Positions 8,267 to 16,758 of a stretch of 64,000 nt of DNA are shown in pieces. A program made the translations under genes and the position numbers. Every line of letters starts with the position of its first letter. The stretch's first letter is position 1. The notes below the pieces were generated by a model, which did no database searches, was not told where the DNA came from, and saw only the letters and a list, made by a program, of their open reading frames with translations. Origin of the DNA: CAZKBP01 sp964551015 (lineage in GTDB: Bacteria; Bacteroidota; Bacteroidia; Cytophagales; Microscillaceae); the NCBI GenBank assembly GCA_964551015.1, contig CAZKBP010000031.1, forward strand, positions 11,026 through 75,025, given 5' to 3'.

Positions 8267-9622
8267 ATGCCTAGAACCTGTGTCATCTGTGGTACTTCCC
8301 TCGCTGGCAAAAGGAAAGATGCCAAGACTTGTTCGCCCAAGTGCCGAGTCGCCCTCAGCCAAATCAAAACTCAGGAGGCCGAAGCGCAAACAAGCGATCC
8401 TACCCCCGTGGCCGTGGCTACGGGGGAAGCTCAGGCTACTGCCTCTCCGCCCCCGCAAATTCCTAGCCGCGAAGAAAATTTGATCCGAAGGCTTGAAGAG
8501 CTGAAGCGAACCGCCCAACTCCGCGAATTGGAGCTGAAGCAATTTGACGAAAAATATGTGCACGTCTACCAACAGCATCTCGAGTTACTGACTAATTCGC
8601 TCAAGGAAGTGGACTACGAAATCGAGGATAAAAGAAAAATGCTCTCCTACAGCGATGACCTGTTACATACCGTTCTCCCCCGGGAAGAACGCCCCGAGGT
8701 AGAGTACAGATTTTGGCAAATAACCCCGACCAACTACAATCTCGGGCCTACACGCCAACGCCTAAGAAATGAAGTACAGTCCGCCAATTACCGTCGGGCA
8801 GTACTCAAGGAACAGCTTGCCGGTGTAGAACTGCACCAGCGAACTGCACAGCAAAAACGAGCCATGCTTGTGAGCCTCCTACAAGCCGACCGCGACCGCT
8901 TGACTGAGCTGGAGAACCATTACTTTCGCCACACGCCCTATCGGGATAGCAAGCGTTCTGCCCCGAGCAAAACCGAAGAAATTGCCCAAAATCAGGCCGA
9001 ACCTCAGCCAAAACGAAGAAAAGGCAAGACTCAATCGGGCTTGGCCGTGCTGGAAACCAAATTCAAACCCGCCCTGACATTCAGGTACAAAATGGGTCAG
9101 TTTTTGGGCAAGATAGATCGCGATAAATTCGTGATCGCCCTCACGGGAGAAGCGGGAGCGGGCAAATCTGATTTTAGTTTTTATCTCTCCGCGCTGTTCA
9201 CGTGCCACGAGCTTACAGTAAAGTACTTCTCGCTGGAAATGGGCATCAACGAAACTGTCCAGCAAAAGCTGAGGCGTTACAAATTGCATAAGCGATTTTA
9301 CATCACCGACGAGGCAGATTTAGAAGATATAGAGCTAGACGCGCCCGAGTATGACGTGATCGTGGTGGATAGCTTCGGCAAGCTAGGCGCGAAGGCCGAT
9401 GACTTAGATCGTTTGAGGAATCAGTTTCCAGATACCATGTTCGTCTTTATCTTCCAGAAAACCACCGCCGGGACAATGCGCGGAGGCTCCAAGATCATCT
9501 ACGACTGCACCATGAATATCAACCTGCGGGTAGACAAAGAAACGCAAAGGCGACAAGCCGTGATGGTCAAAGCCCGAAATGCTCAGCAGGGTCAAGTATT
9601 TAACGTACCGCAATTTCAATAA
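8267..9622 (+). CDS. Zinc-ribbon / coiled-coil / RecA-like ATPase of the mobile island
   Basis: 451 aa. The N-terminus has CVICGTSLAGKRKDAKTC and CSPKCR, a zinc ribbon. Residues about 65-210 are rich in E, K, R and L and look like a long coiled coil. The C-terminal 170 residues are a RecA/RadA-like P-loop domain with GEAGAGKSDFS (about residue 296), a Walker B-like VIVVDSFGKL and a late arginine-rich strand. This layout suggests a DnaB/RadA-like ATPase acting on the island's DNA, perhaps a helicase loader. It is convergent with the primase gene. It has a higher G+C content than the RM genes to its left. No named family is certain. Confidence 0.7.
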   Translation: MPRTCVICGTSLAGKRKDAKTCSPKCRVALSQIKTQEAEAQTSDPTPVAVATGEAQATASPPPQIPSREENLIRRLEELKRTAQLRELELKQFDEKYVHVYQQHLELLTNSLKEVDYEIEDKRKMLSYSDDLLHTVLPREERPEVEYRFWQITPTNYNLGPTRQRLRNEVQSANYRRAVLKEQLAGVELHQRTAQQKRAMLVSLLQADRDRLTELENHYFRHTPYRDSKRSAPSKTEEIAQNQAEPQPKRRKGKTQSGLAVLETKFKPALTFRYKMGQFLGKIDRDKFVIALTGEAGAGKSDFSFYLSALFTCHELTVKYFSLEMGINETVQQKLRRYKLHKRFYITDEADLEDIELDAPEYDVIVVDSFGKLGAKADDLDRLRNQFPDTMFVFIFQKTTAGTMRGGSKIIYDCTMNINLRVDKETQRRQAVMVKARNAQQGQVFNVPQFQ

Positions 9623-9630
9623 AACCAAAA

Positions 9631-9846
9631 ATGAATACAGCAGAACCAAATCAATCTCAAAAGAATCCTGAAAGCCAATGTATCTGCCCTGATCCCTGGG
9701 AAAGCTGGCCGAGTAGAAAGCTGATTATCAGCCTCTCAATAGTCATTAGTTTGATGATTCTAATCTTCCTCCTCCCCTACTTCCTGCGGGGCACGGCCAG
9801 CACCATCCACGCCTGGAAGGACGTGAAGGACGCGGTTAAACGCTAA
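9631..9846 (+). CDS. Small single-pass membrane protein
   Basis: 71 aa, starting 8 nt after the ATPase stop and so probably co-transcribed with it. It has a polar N-terminus with CICPDPW, one hydrophobic segment (about residues 30-52, LIISLSIVISLMILIFLLPY) and a basic tail. Its 3' end overlaps the converging primase gene by 11 nt. No family is recognised. Confidence 0.6.
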   Translation: MNTAEPNQSQKNPESQCICPDPWESWPSRKLIISLSIVISLMILIFLLPYFLRGTASTIHAWKDVKDAVKR

Positions 9847-10753
9847 GTGCTGATTCTGCGGATTTAGCCAACCAAAACGCATTCAAGTCTTTGTAACCTT
9901 TGTAAATGTATGAGCAGTCAAACGATTTGCTCTGGTACTCTCTATGATGCTCAGTGATCCATCGGGTGGCTTTTTGCCCTGCCTCGTCATGATCCAGAAA
10001 GAGGTTGGCTCGATGGAACATAGAGATGTAGTTCATACTGTATTCTTTGAGGGACAAGGAATTGAGAATCAAAGCGGGATAACTGGGATACTCCTGGGCG
10101 TTATAAGCCATTGCGCTTAGAAAATCAAACATCCCCTCGAAAACTAAGATCGTTTGGGACATTCCACGGGGGATGATGCTTACCGATTTCTCACCCAGGT
10201 TGTTTTTCATCAGGCTATTACGTAACTCGTAACCGTCTTTATCATTCTTCCACCCGACTGAGAAATAAGGTTTATCTTTTCCCGGGGCGTAGTAATAGAC
10301 TTCTTCCAAGTAGAGTTTAGCCAGATCAAGAGGTATCTTCCGCTCCTGCACCACGTAATCGCTAAGAGCCTGATTGTTGCCCAGAGGTTTGACCGCGTGA
10401 AGTTTTAGAACAGACGAAGATGATTTAAGCGATTCTTGGTATCCTTCACTGGATTTTAGCTCTTGTTCTGGAAACTGCTTTCCCAAGAGCTTGTAAACGG
10501 CCTCTACGAAAGTGATATTTTCCAGTCTGGTCATCAACTCAACTACATCGCCATCTTCTCCCGTACCAAAATCTATCCAATGATTGAGTTCTTTGTCTAC
10601 TTTGAAGCTGGGCTTGCTGTCTTCCCGTAGAGGGGAAGACATTAGCACGTATCCGCCCCGATCGTAAGCGATAGCTTGACCTCGGTTTTGCAGGTAGGTG
10701 ATGATGGAAACCTGCTTGGCTTTCTGAATCTGTTCCTCTGTGAATTTTCTCAT
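9836..10753 (-). CDS. Toprim-domain DNA primase of the mobile island
   Basis: 305 aa. Residues 15-70 resemble a CHC2-type primase N-terminus (YVLMSSPLREDSKPSFKVD, then WIDFGTGEDGDVVELM), but the zinc-binding Cys/His are absent. A Toprim core follows, with the catalytic Glu in VFEGMFDFLSAM (about residue 205) and the DxD in LFLDHDEAGQKA (about residue 252). Such proteins make primers for replication of Bacteroidota plasmids, integrative elements and phage satellites. With the helicase at 11107-12525 and the repeats between them it forms a replication module. Confidence 0.85.
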   Translation of the reverse strand: MRKFTEEQIQKAKQVSIITYLQNRGQAIAYDRGGYVLMSSPLREDSKPSFKVDKELNHWIDFGTGEDGDVVELMTRLENITFVEAVYKLLGKQFPEQELKSSEGYQESLKSSSSVLKLHAVKPLGNNQALSDYVVQERKIPLDLAKLYLEEVYYYAPGKDKPYFSVGWKNDKDGYELRNSLMKNNLGEKSVSIIPRGMSQTILVFEGMFDFLSAMAYNAQEYPSYPALILNSLSLKEYSMNYISMFHRANLFLDHDEAGQKATRWITEHHREYQSKSFDCSYIYKGYKDLNAFWLAKSAESALSV

Positions 10754-11106
10754 GGTTTATTTGGTGGGGGGCAATGAAAAAGAAAAAATGGTCTTTTTTT
10801 TTTCATTGCCCTAGTTTGTACTTATTCGTGAATTCTGGTTTTTTTTACTTTCAAAATTTTCTCAGCTTTGAAATTTTTTTACCTAAAATACCAAAGGCTA
10901 TTTTTTGAGTTCTAATTGACTAGCTGTCAAAGCTTTGAGCAATTAGGTAGTTTTTAGGTAAAATAGGTAGTTTCTATTTTGTGGAATCTGTTTTACCTAT
11001 TCTACCTAATTTTTACCTATTTATAATATACTAATTATCAATATATTATATATTATTTAGGTATTTTAGGTAAAATAGGTAGTATGTAGAGAGTGCCAGT
11101 TTTTGT
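10754..11106. other. AT-rich intergenic region between primase and helicase (candidate origin)
   Basis: There is no gene in these 353 bases. The stretch is very AT-rich and carries the iteron-like TTAGGTAAAATAGGTAG repeats described separately, plus a nearly pure AT tract at about 11019-11056. Its position inside the replication module makes it the likely origin of the element. Confidence 0.5.
10877..11086. repeat. Iteron-like direct and inverted repeats
   Basis: TTTTAGGTAAAATAGGTAGT-type units occur at 10943-10973 and 11057-11086. Inverted copies of the core (TTTTACCTA) occur at 10877-10892 and three times within 10991-11023. The clustered short repeats next to an AT-rich tract, between primase and helicase genes, are what replication iterons look like. 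Confidence 0.6.
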
Positions 11107-12525
11107 CTATACTGGAAGCTTCTTCTTATCTTCATACTCCTTGTTATCAATTTCATTTTTTTGCATTTTTCTAATACTACTTGGCTTCCACTCTTCTCTT
11201 TTGAAAATGTAGTAGCTTGCTTTCTTCCAGAGTGGGGCGAACTCTCCTTGTTTTGCATTGTGCATTTCGTGTGAGCTGAGGCAGTAGAATTTATAATTTT
11301 TTTGCTTGCCTTCCTGCTCGTAGATGGTCTGCATTTTTCTCTCCTCCTTGAGATACTTCTTGATCTTGAGTGCTTGTATCCCGTAACTATTACGCCTCTT
11401 GATTTCATGGGCTAAATCCTGAGCGGTGTAGTAGAGTTCATCTACCTCGAAAGCCTCGAAGGCGTCTGATAGGTACTCGTCAATTACCTTCTGCCAGACT
11501 GGTTTAGAATTTGCCTGGATTTCTTTTAGTGCATCCGTTTTCAGGACTTGATCTGGGAACCAGGCTCGGCTTTCTGCTTCCTTGTGTTTCAATTCTCGGG
11601 TCTGGAGAAGGTGCAGGAAGGCGGGTAGTTCTTCTAGCATTCGATCCCAAGCTCCTGGTACTTTCTTGGCGAAAGGCTTGACTTTGAGCACAAAGTAGCG
11701 GGTTTCCTCCTCGGGAATCCACAGGTTTTCGGGATCATTCAGACACATCACTAATTTTTTGTAATTATCTACTTCCTTAGAATCAGAGAACTTCATTTCC
11801 AGCATGGCTTTTTTGGCTGTGACCATTTCTTTGATACGCTCGATTTGTTGTTTTTTCTCTCCATCCTGAAACATTTCATCAATTCCGACGATGAGCTTGG
11901 TAGAGTAGTGCGCGTTAAAGGCTTTCTGGAAGCTTTCATTATTCAAAACCACGGCATTGCCTTGGAAAATGGCTTTGAGTAGATTGAGGAAGGTAGTCTT
12001 TCCAGTTTCCCGTTCCGTGGAAATAAAAGCTAGAATAGGCAAAATTTGGCGAGGCTGGCGATAAAGCAAAGTGAGCCAATCTAGCAGAATCGCCTCGGTA
12101 TCTTGATTAGGACTCTCGGTCTGACTGGTCAGATGTGAAATTAAATTTAAAATAGTATCGCAGTTACCCGCTCGAGGTTGGTGGGTGAGGGGATTATACA
12201 GATTAAATCTACCTTTGATCTCTTCCTGATAGTTTAAGTTATCAGGATAATTGATAACATCTACGAATTTCCGCACATCCTTATGAGGCTCTTTATTCCT
12301 GCTGGTGGCGAAGTCGTCTTTGATGGTCTCTTTCTTCCAGCGGTGCAGTTTTCGTCCTTCCTCTGTATCTTTTGACATTCTATAATATTCTGTTCCAATT
12401 CGCACGTAACTATCTAGACTGTCGGCATCCTGAGCCACATTAGTTGGTAGCTTTTTGCTTGATTTTAGTTGATTCTTATTTGTTTTGTTTGTATCTTTAG
12501 GTACTGTATATTCTGGTTTGGTCAT
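11107..12525 (-). CDS. SF3-type primase-helicase (DUF5906-like)
   Basis: 472 aa. The central ATPase has a P-loop STERETGKTTFLN (about residue 168), a Walker B-like KLIVGIDEMFQ (about residue 211) and the later motif VMCLNDPENLW, ending with an RYFVLKV strand. This fits the D5/DUF5906 group of superfamily 3 helicases in mobile elements and phages. The C-terminal 120 residues look like a winged-helix or linker region. It should unwind the element's origin together with the Toprim primase. A terminator-like hairpin at 12564-12593 separates it from the gene upstream. Confidence 0.8.
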   Translation of the reverse strand: MTKPEYTVPKDTNKTNKNQLKSSKKLPTNVAQDADSLDSYVRIGTEYYRMSKDTEEGRKLHRWKKETIKDDFATSRNKEPHKDVRKFVDVINYPDNLNYQEEIKGRFNLYNPLTHQPRAGNCDTILNLISHLTSQTESPNQDTEAILLDWLTLLYRQPRQILPILAFISTERETGKTTFLNLLKAIFQGNAVVLNNESFQKAFNAHYSTKLIVGIDEMFQDGEKKQQIERIKEMVTAKKAMLEMKFSDSKEVDNYKKLVMCLNDPENLWIPEEETRYFVLKVKPFAKKVPGAWDRMLEELPAFLHLLQTRELKHKEAESRAWFPDQVLKTDALKEIQANSKPVWQKVIDEYLSDAFEAFEVDELYYTAQDLAHEIKRRNSYGIQALKIKKYLKEERKMQTIYEQEGKQKNYKFYCLSSHEMHNAKQGEFAPLWKKASYYIFKREEWKPSSIRKMQKNEIDNKEYEDKKKLPV

Positions 12526-12559
12526 GGTTATGGGGTTTAAAAAATTTGACCATTCATAT

Positions 12560-12600
12560 CGAAAAAGGCTTTCTCCTGCCAGAGAAAGCCTTTAATTTTT
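12560..12600 (-). terminator. Bidirectional-looking terminator hairpin
   Basis: A 12-bp perfect stem AAAGGCTTTCTC/GAGAAAGCCTTT at 12564-12575 and 12582-12593 has a 6-nt loop. It has T-rich flanks on both strands and lies just after the stop of the 78-aa gene (12602). Confidence 0.75.
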
Positions 12601-12601
12601 T

Positions 12602-12838
12602 TTATGATTTTTTATCTTTATTTGGCGGATGTGCCCTTTGGATAGCCTCCTCATCCGGACGGATTGCTCGCAGCACGGTTAGCAACAGCCTTAGGCTTTT
12701 TGCCTGCTCACCTCCTTCCGACTCGACTACATAGCGGACAATTTCCGTTATTGCCGTGCCGAATTCGTATAAATCTTCGGCACTCATTCCTTCTATTTCG
12801 AGGGCGTAGTTGCCCGTTTTTTCGTTGAGAAATATCAT
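12602..12838 (-). CDS. Small hypothetical protein of the mobile island
   Basis: 78 aa, acidic, starting MIFLNEKTGNYALEIEGMSAEDLYEFG. It has predicted alternating helices and no membrane segment. It follows the membrane/HTH gene (stop at 12897) and is followed by a strong hairpin terminator, which supports it as a real gene. No family is recognised; the size and context suggest an accessory regulator. Confidence 0.6.
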   Translation of the reverse strand: MIFLNEKTGNYALEIEGMSAEDLYEFGTAITEIVRYVVESEGGEQAKSLRLLLTVLRAIRPDEEAIQRAHPPNKDKKS

Positions 12839-12868
12839 AGTTTTTTGTCTTTTTTTGATTTTTGATGG

Positions 12869-12883
12869 TGGTCAATTTGACCA
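12869..12883. promoter_or_regulatory. Perfect palindrome, candidate operator
   Basis: TGGTCAATTTGACCA is a 15-nt perfect palindrome around a central T. It lies 30 nt upstream of the 78-aa gene. Half-sites GGTCAA (12895-12900) and TTTGACC (about 12545) are nearby. It could be bound by one of the island's HTH proteins. Confidence 0.4.
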
Positions 12884-12896
12884 GCTTTTTGCCCGG

Positions 12897-14102
12897 TCAA
12901 GGTTTTCTGTTTTGTTCTTTTCGGAATCGCTTTACGGAGCTTTGAGAGCACTGCATTACAGAGGCTATTTCCCGATTATTAAGGTTTTTATCAATTAACT
13001 CTTGCATTTTATCATAATCGATAGATGCTCCCCTTGTCTTTCGTTTCTGGGCTGATTTTGAACTAAACTCAAACCCTAGTTTATTTACTCTTACTGGAGT
13101 AATATCAAAGACAGGTTGAGCCAACTTAGTAGGCTTGCCAATTTGCTCATTTGTGTCTGCTTCTGTCATTTTGAGCGAATTATCCTGCTTGTCATTATTA
13201 TCATCAGGCAGGTAGCCTAGCTCTGAAGCTTCCACAAAGACATGGCCGAGATAAAAGGCAATGAAGTACAAGCAAATAAGCGTAAAGGCTTCTACACTCA
13301 ATGAAGCGTAGAGCATATTGCGCACAGTGTAGCTCGTCTCATTACTATTTTTGGTACTCTCCTTACTCTCGAGTTCAGAGAGATGGCCCTGGGCTACTTC
13401 CATAGCTCTTTCTAGTCTGGCTTTCTCAGCACGATTAGCTTTCAAGCTCTCAGCTTCGTCAGTAGTAAGCCCCCACTTGCGCTCAATCTCTCTAGCTTGC
13501 AGGGCTTGGATATTGGCCTCAACGGAGGAGAGCTTCCGAGAAAAATAGGCTTGGATGCTATCAGCTTTTGTCTCGTAGTTCGCTTTGATCTGCTCACTTT
13601 TGTCTGTAGCTTTCTCAACCCACGATCTAGCTCCCTGTACCGAAGAATATACAGACAGTGCAACCAACACGGCTCCCAGCAAAGCATACTCGTATCTAAC
13701 CCTAAACTTTTGCCGGATAGCTTTTGCCTTGATAAGCGATATTAGAAAACTTGCGAGGATCACTCGCTTTGCTACCTCTAGGAGTATAAGCACTAGCCCT
13801 GTTACTGCACTGACCATGACTCTACGCCAATCATCTGACAAGGTAGGAAGTAGATTTGCAAGCAGGTGATAGACGAACATGAAGGCTAGTCCGGCACTGG
13901 TTACTTGAAAGAAGAGCAGGGCGACAATACTCAATCGATACTTATCTTTATTTTCTTCAAGAAAAGACTTCTCTTTGAATCGCTCATGAGCGATTTCCAC
14001 GATGGTATTTTCACCAAGAGAGGTTCTCAGAAAATTAGCGTTGCTTTGAAAATAGCGTGAAGGACTTTGGCGAGGGTTCATCAAAGATTTTTTATATTTC
14101 AT
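12897..14102 (-). CDS. Membrane protein with periplasmic-type coiled coil and cytoplasmic HTH tail
   Basis: About 401 aa from the preferred start MKYKKSLMNPRQS at 14102, which leaves a 16-nt gap to the upstream stop; the frame opens further upstream to 14171. Hydrophobic segments fall at about residues 63-85, 98-118, 137-160 and 273-297. A coiled coil of about 95 residues (KATDKSEQIKANYETK to ELESKESTKNS) lies before the last segment. The C-terminus (YDKMQELIDKNLNNREIASV, then SQSSVKRFRKE) looks like a resolvase-type helix-turn-helix. A membrane-anchored DNA-binding protein could tether the element or sense the envelope; this is inference. It belongs to the island operon. Confidence 0.65.
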   Translation of the reverse strand: MKYKKSLMNPRQSPSRYFQSNANFLRTSLGENTIVEIAHERFKEKSFLEENKDKYRLSIVALLFFQVTSAGLAFMFVYHLLANLLPTLSDDWRRVMVSAVTGLVLILLEVAKRVILASFLISLIKAKAIRQKFRVRYEYALLGAVLVALSVYSSVQGARSWVEKATDKSEQIKANYETKADSIQAYFSRKLSSVEANIQALQAREIERKWGLTTDEAESLKANRAEKARLERAMEVAQGHLSELESKESTKNSNETSYTVRNMLYASLSVEAFTLICLYFIAFYLGHVFVEASELGYLPDDNNDKQDNSLKMTEADTNEQIGKPTKLAQPVFDITPVRVNKLGFEFSSKSAQKRKTRGASIDYDKMQELIDKNLNNREIASVMQCSQSSVKRFRKEQNRKP

Positions 14103-14118
14103 TTTTCTTTTCTTCTGT

Positions 14119-14394
14119 TTAATCTTTGAAAAGCTTCTCAACTTCGCTCGTGTGCACCCACCATGATCCAAGAATTTTTTTCTTTTTTAATGGGGCAAGT
14201 TTATTAAAGGTCTCGTTAGGATGTTTGCCGTGGAGCCAACGGTTTAGTGTCTGATTCGACCAGCCTAGCTTTTGCGTAAGTTTATGTGTCGGAACCCATT
14301 CCTCCCAAACTTGGGGTTTTTTCTCTTCTACAAGACATTTAATCTTAGAAATCTCGTCTTTTATTTCTAAAATTTGGTCATATAAATTTTTCAT
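14119..14394 (-). CDS. Helix-turn-helix (excisionase-like) protein
   Basis: 91 aa. A short N-terminal coiled coil (EIKDEISKIKCLVEEKK) is followed by a MerR/excisionase-like winged helix: WVPTHKLTQKLGWSNQTLNRW, then KKILGSWWVHTSEVEKLF. Bacteroidota integrative elements commonly carry such a gene near the integrase, acting in excision or as regulator of the replication genes. It is transcribed toward the membrane/HTH gene. Confidence 0.7.
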   Translation of the reverse strand: MKNLYDQILEIKDEISKIKCLVEEKKPQVWEEWVPTHKLTQKLGWSNQTLNRWLHGKHPNETFNKLAPLKKKKILGSWWVHTSEVEKLFKD

Positions 14395-14506
14395 TTGTAA
14401 AAATTTTTGATGTAAAAATATATTGATTGAGTAAAGTTAGAGGTATTTGAATTAAAATGCAATACATACACACAAATTGTCGCGCAAGTATTGAAAATTT
14501 TTTTTG

Positions 14507-15226
14507 CTATTCTGGAAATCCATCATTTTGACTCGCTTCATAAGATAAAAAGGGTTTGGTGTTAAAGTCTAGCTTCAGAAGCTTTGAGGCATCAATCTTC
14601 CTTAGTATATCTACCAAAGTTAGATTTATAAAAACGTTGGTGAGCGACTGAGTTTTTTCCTCTGCTGCATCTCTCTCATAATCACGCTCTTCAATGAGAA
14701 ATTCTGTGTATTTTTTATTATACCCACAAAGAAACCAATCAAATCTTGTCAGGAACTGATTTTGGTCAAATAGAAAAAGATCGTGTGTTGCCTCAACTAG
14801 GCTCTTAATCACAGCAATCTCTTGCAAAGGTATTTTCTTAAAGATAGGGTGATAGCTAGATAGCTTTTCTGTATCCGAAATAATTTCAATCAGAAATTGG
14901 GACAAGTTCACGGCAAGCATATCAAATTCACTATAAAAGTCCTTTCGTTTCAACTTACCGTATGATGAACGATGTCTTATTACAAACTCTATAATTTCTT
15001 GCTCCTTTATCACCAATGGGTGTGTATTAATTTCTTTAAACTCTTCGTCAGTTACGACGACATCAGCAAGTTTGCTACGAGCTTCTAGGTTATTTCTTTC
15101 AAAGACCGCTTTATAGTAAAGAGGATATCTCTCATTACCTTCATCATCCTTGATAGGCTTTAAACGCTTATTAGGGTAATGCGTAATACTCAGTTTCTTG
15201 CCGCTTATTTCTGTTGCTATTCCCAT
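14507..15226 (-). CDS. Hypothetical protein linked to the integrase
   Basis: 239 aa. Its start overlaps the integrase stop by 10 nt, so it is translationally coupled. The sequence is mostly helical and charged, without signal peptide or membrane segment (for example FLIEERDYERDAAEEKTQSL). No family is recognised. The coupling suggests a role in integration, excision or copy control. Confidence 0.65.
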   Translation of the reverse strand: MGIATEISGKKLSITHYPNKRLKPIKDDEGNERYPLYYKAVFERNNLEARSKLADVVVTDEEFKEINTHPLVIKEQEIIEFVIRHRSSYGKLKRKDFYSEFDMLAVNLSQFLIEIISDTEKLSSYHPIFKKIPLQEIAVIKSLVEATHDLFLFDQNQFLTRFDWFLCGYNKKYTEFLIEERDYERDAAEEKTQSLTNVFINLTLVDILRKIDASKLLKLDFNTKPFLSYEASQNDGFPE

Positions 15227-16401
15227 TTCGTATTTTTTAAGGCTTGATTTCTCCGCTCAGGAGAGTCCTTTAAGTAATGTTCGGCCAATGTCTTAGAGGT
15301 TGTCCCCGTGATGCTGGCCACTATATCTAGGTTCTTATTCTGGCGATTAACCATATCCGTTACAAAGGTGATCTTCCCCAGATGGCTATGGAGTCGCTTA
15401 TTGATCCCGGCCATATTTGCAATCTCTTTGAGGCTTCTATTAAAGTAGCCTTCATTGAGGCGGGCAAAGATTACATCGCTATCATTACCTAGGTATTTCA
15501 AAATGATCCCTTGGGGCTTACCTCCATACAAGCCGTGTAAAGGCAAATCCTTAACCCAGCGACTGCCTTTTTTGCGAGGTTTGAAAGTAAGATACATTTC
15601 CTCTCCTTTGATGCTCAGATAGGATTTCTTGAAATTCAAGAGATCACCCAAGCGCATTCCCGTGTAGCACATATATAAGAAGCCATCGCGCACTTTCTCC
15701 AGGCTTTTCAAGTCTGCATCAAAGTCTAGGGCTTCCAGCTTTTGCATTTCTTCGGGAGATAGGGCATCTCTCTTGGGATCATCCACTTGGATTTCAAGTT
15801 GTGAGCAGGGGTTGGATTTGTCGTAGTAGCCAAATTTGATGGCTCGGTTGATCTGGCTGCTCAGCACTGCTTTGTGCCGATCACGCGTACTACCTGCAAG
15901 CCCTTCGCCAATCAGGTAGTTGTCGAACTTGTAGAGCAACTTGTAATTTAAGTCCTCAAACCGTACTTCGCCAAAGACCTTGCGCAACCTCCTGAGTACT
16001 ATGCGAAGTCCTCTCTTCGTCTGATGGTCTATGTCCTTTCTCTCTTCAATGTCTTTCTCCATAAAAACTGTGAAGGAAACGGTTTCATCGTCCTCTTTCC
16101 CCCGCAGGGCTTCTTTGAAATGATCTATATTGGGAGTAAGCCCTTTCATATCAAGCTCAGCTCTCATATCATTCAGCGAGGTTTCCATCTCGAGGATGGC
16201 CTTGTTCCAGGTACGATGATTAGGGTGTTTCCGATTGATCTCAGATTTTCTGTCGCTCCAATGCCCGGGCTTGATTCGATAGCCTGTGGAGAGGTAGTAA
16301 GGAATGCGGTGGATAATGATCCTGAAATGGATCAAAGCTTCTCCATTTCTGTCTAACTTGTTGGTACGGTTGAATACCCTTTTGATGCTAATATTAGCCA
16401 T
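15217..16401 (-). CDS. Tyrosine recombinase (integrase) of the mobile island
   Basis: About 394 aa from the preferred start MANISIKRVFNRTNK at 16401; the frame opens to 16473. It has an N-terminal Arm/SAM-like DNA-binding region and a catalytic domain with the first Arg in YTGMRLGDLLNF. The box 2 position reads HSHLGKITFVTDMV, where HxxR is usual, so the second Arg is a Lys. The later GH motif reads ITGTTSKTLAEHY, with the Tyr retained. Bacteroidota elements use this family for site-specific integration. It lies beside a tRNA gene whose 3' end faces it, the common target of such enzymes, although no second copy of the tRNA 3' end was seen in the window. Confidence 0.88.
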   Translation of the reverse strand: MANISIKRVFNRTNKLDRNGEALIHFRIIIHRIPYYLSTGYRIKPGHWSDRKSEINRKHPNHRTWNKAILEMETSLNDMRAELDMKGLTPNIDHFKEALRGKEDDETVSFTVFMEKDIEERKDIDHQTKRGLRIVLRRLRKVFGEVRFEDLNYKLLYKFDNYLIGEGLAGSTRDRHKAVLSSQINRAIKFGYYDKSNPCSQLEIQVDDPKRDALSPEEMQKLEALDFDADLKSLEKVRDGFLYMCYTGMRLGDLLNFKKSYLSIKGEEMYLTFKPRKKGSRWVKDLPLHGLYGGKPQGIILKYLGNDSDVIFARLNEGYFNRSLKEIANMAGINKRLHSHLGKITFVTDMVNRQNKNLDIVASITGTTSKTLAEHYLKDSPERRNQALKNTKWE

Positions 16402-16541
16402 ATCGTTAAGAATTTGATTACAGTTAGTAAGCAAATTCGGCATTGGGGATATGACTAACAAGGGGACTAACATTGGTGGGTTACATTGGATTTTGATGTA
16501 GTTTAGAAATCTTCAAAAATTCCCTTATTGGGAAAAGACAT

Positions 16542-16577
16542 AAAAAAAACCTACCACAAAGGTAGGTCATTTTTTTG
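16542..16577 (-). terminator. Terminator of the rsr/Y-RNA/tRNA operon
   Basis: The stem ACCTACC (16549-16555) / GGTAGGT (16561-16567) has a 5-nt loop and T runs on both strands (eight Ts on the minus strand). It lies just after the last tRNA gene of the minus-strand array. Confidence 0.85.
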
Positions 16578-16582
16578 AAAAG

Positions 16583-16656
16583 TAGTGCCGACGGGATTCG
16601 AACCCGCAATCTCTGCTGTGAAAGAGCAGCGACTTAAACCGTTTGTCCACGGCACC
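16583..16656 (-). tRNA. tRNA-Glu(UUC)
   Basis: A canonical cloverleaf: acceptor GGTGCCG/CGGCACT, D-arm GAC..GTC, anticodon arm CTGCT-CTTTCAC-AGCAG with anticodon TTC, and T-arm GCGGG-TTCGAAT-CCCGT. CCA is not encoded. It is the last gene of the RNA array and lies next to the integrase. Confidence 0.95.
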
Positions 16657-16758
16657 AAGTGATAGAAAATTTTAGGCCTTGAGAATTACTTCTCTCGAGT
16701 CTTTCGTCTTCTTATTCTAAATCTCCAAGCTTTCCATTTTCAAGTCTTAACTTCTAAA

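Noticed and set aside
16399..16473. Longer N-terminus for the integrase
   Set aside because: The extra residues are not typical; MANISIKRVF at 16401 is the usual beginning of this family.
15217..16656. Attachment-site duplication of the tRNA-Glu 3' end
   Set aside because: The tRNA end is a plausible target, but no second copy was found in the window, so no att pair is annotated.
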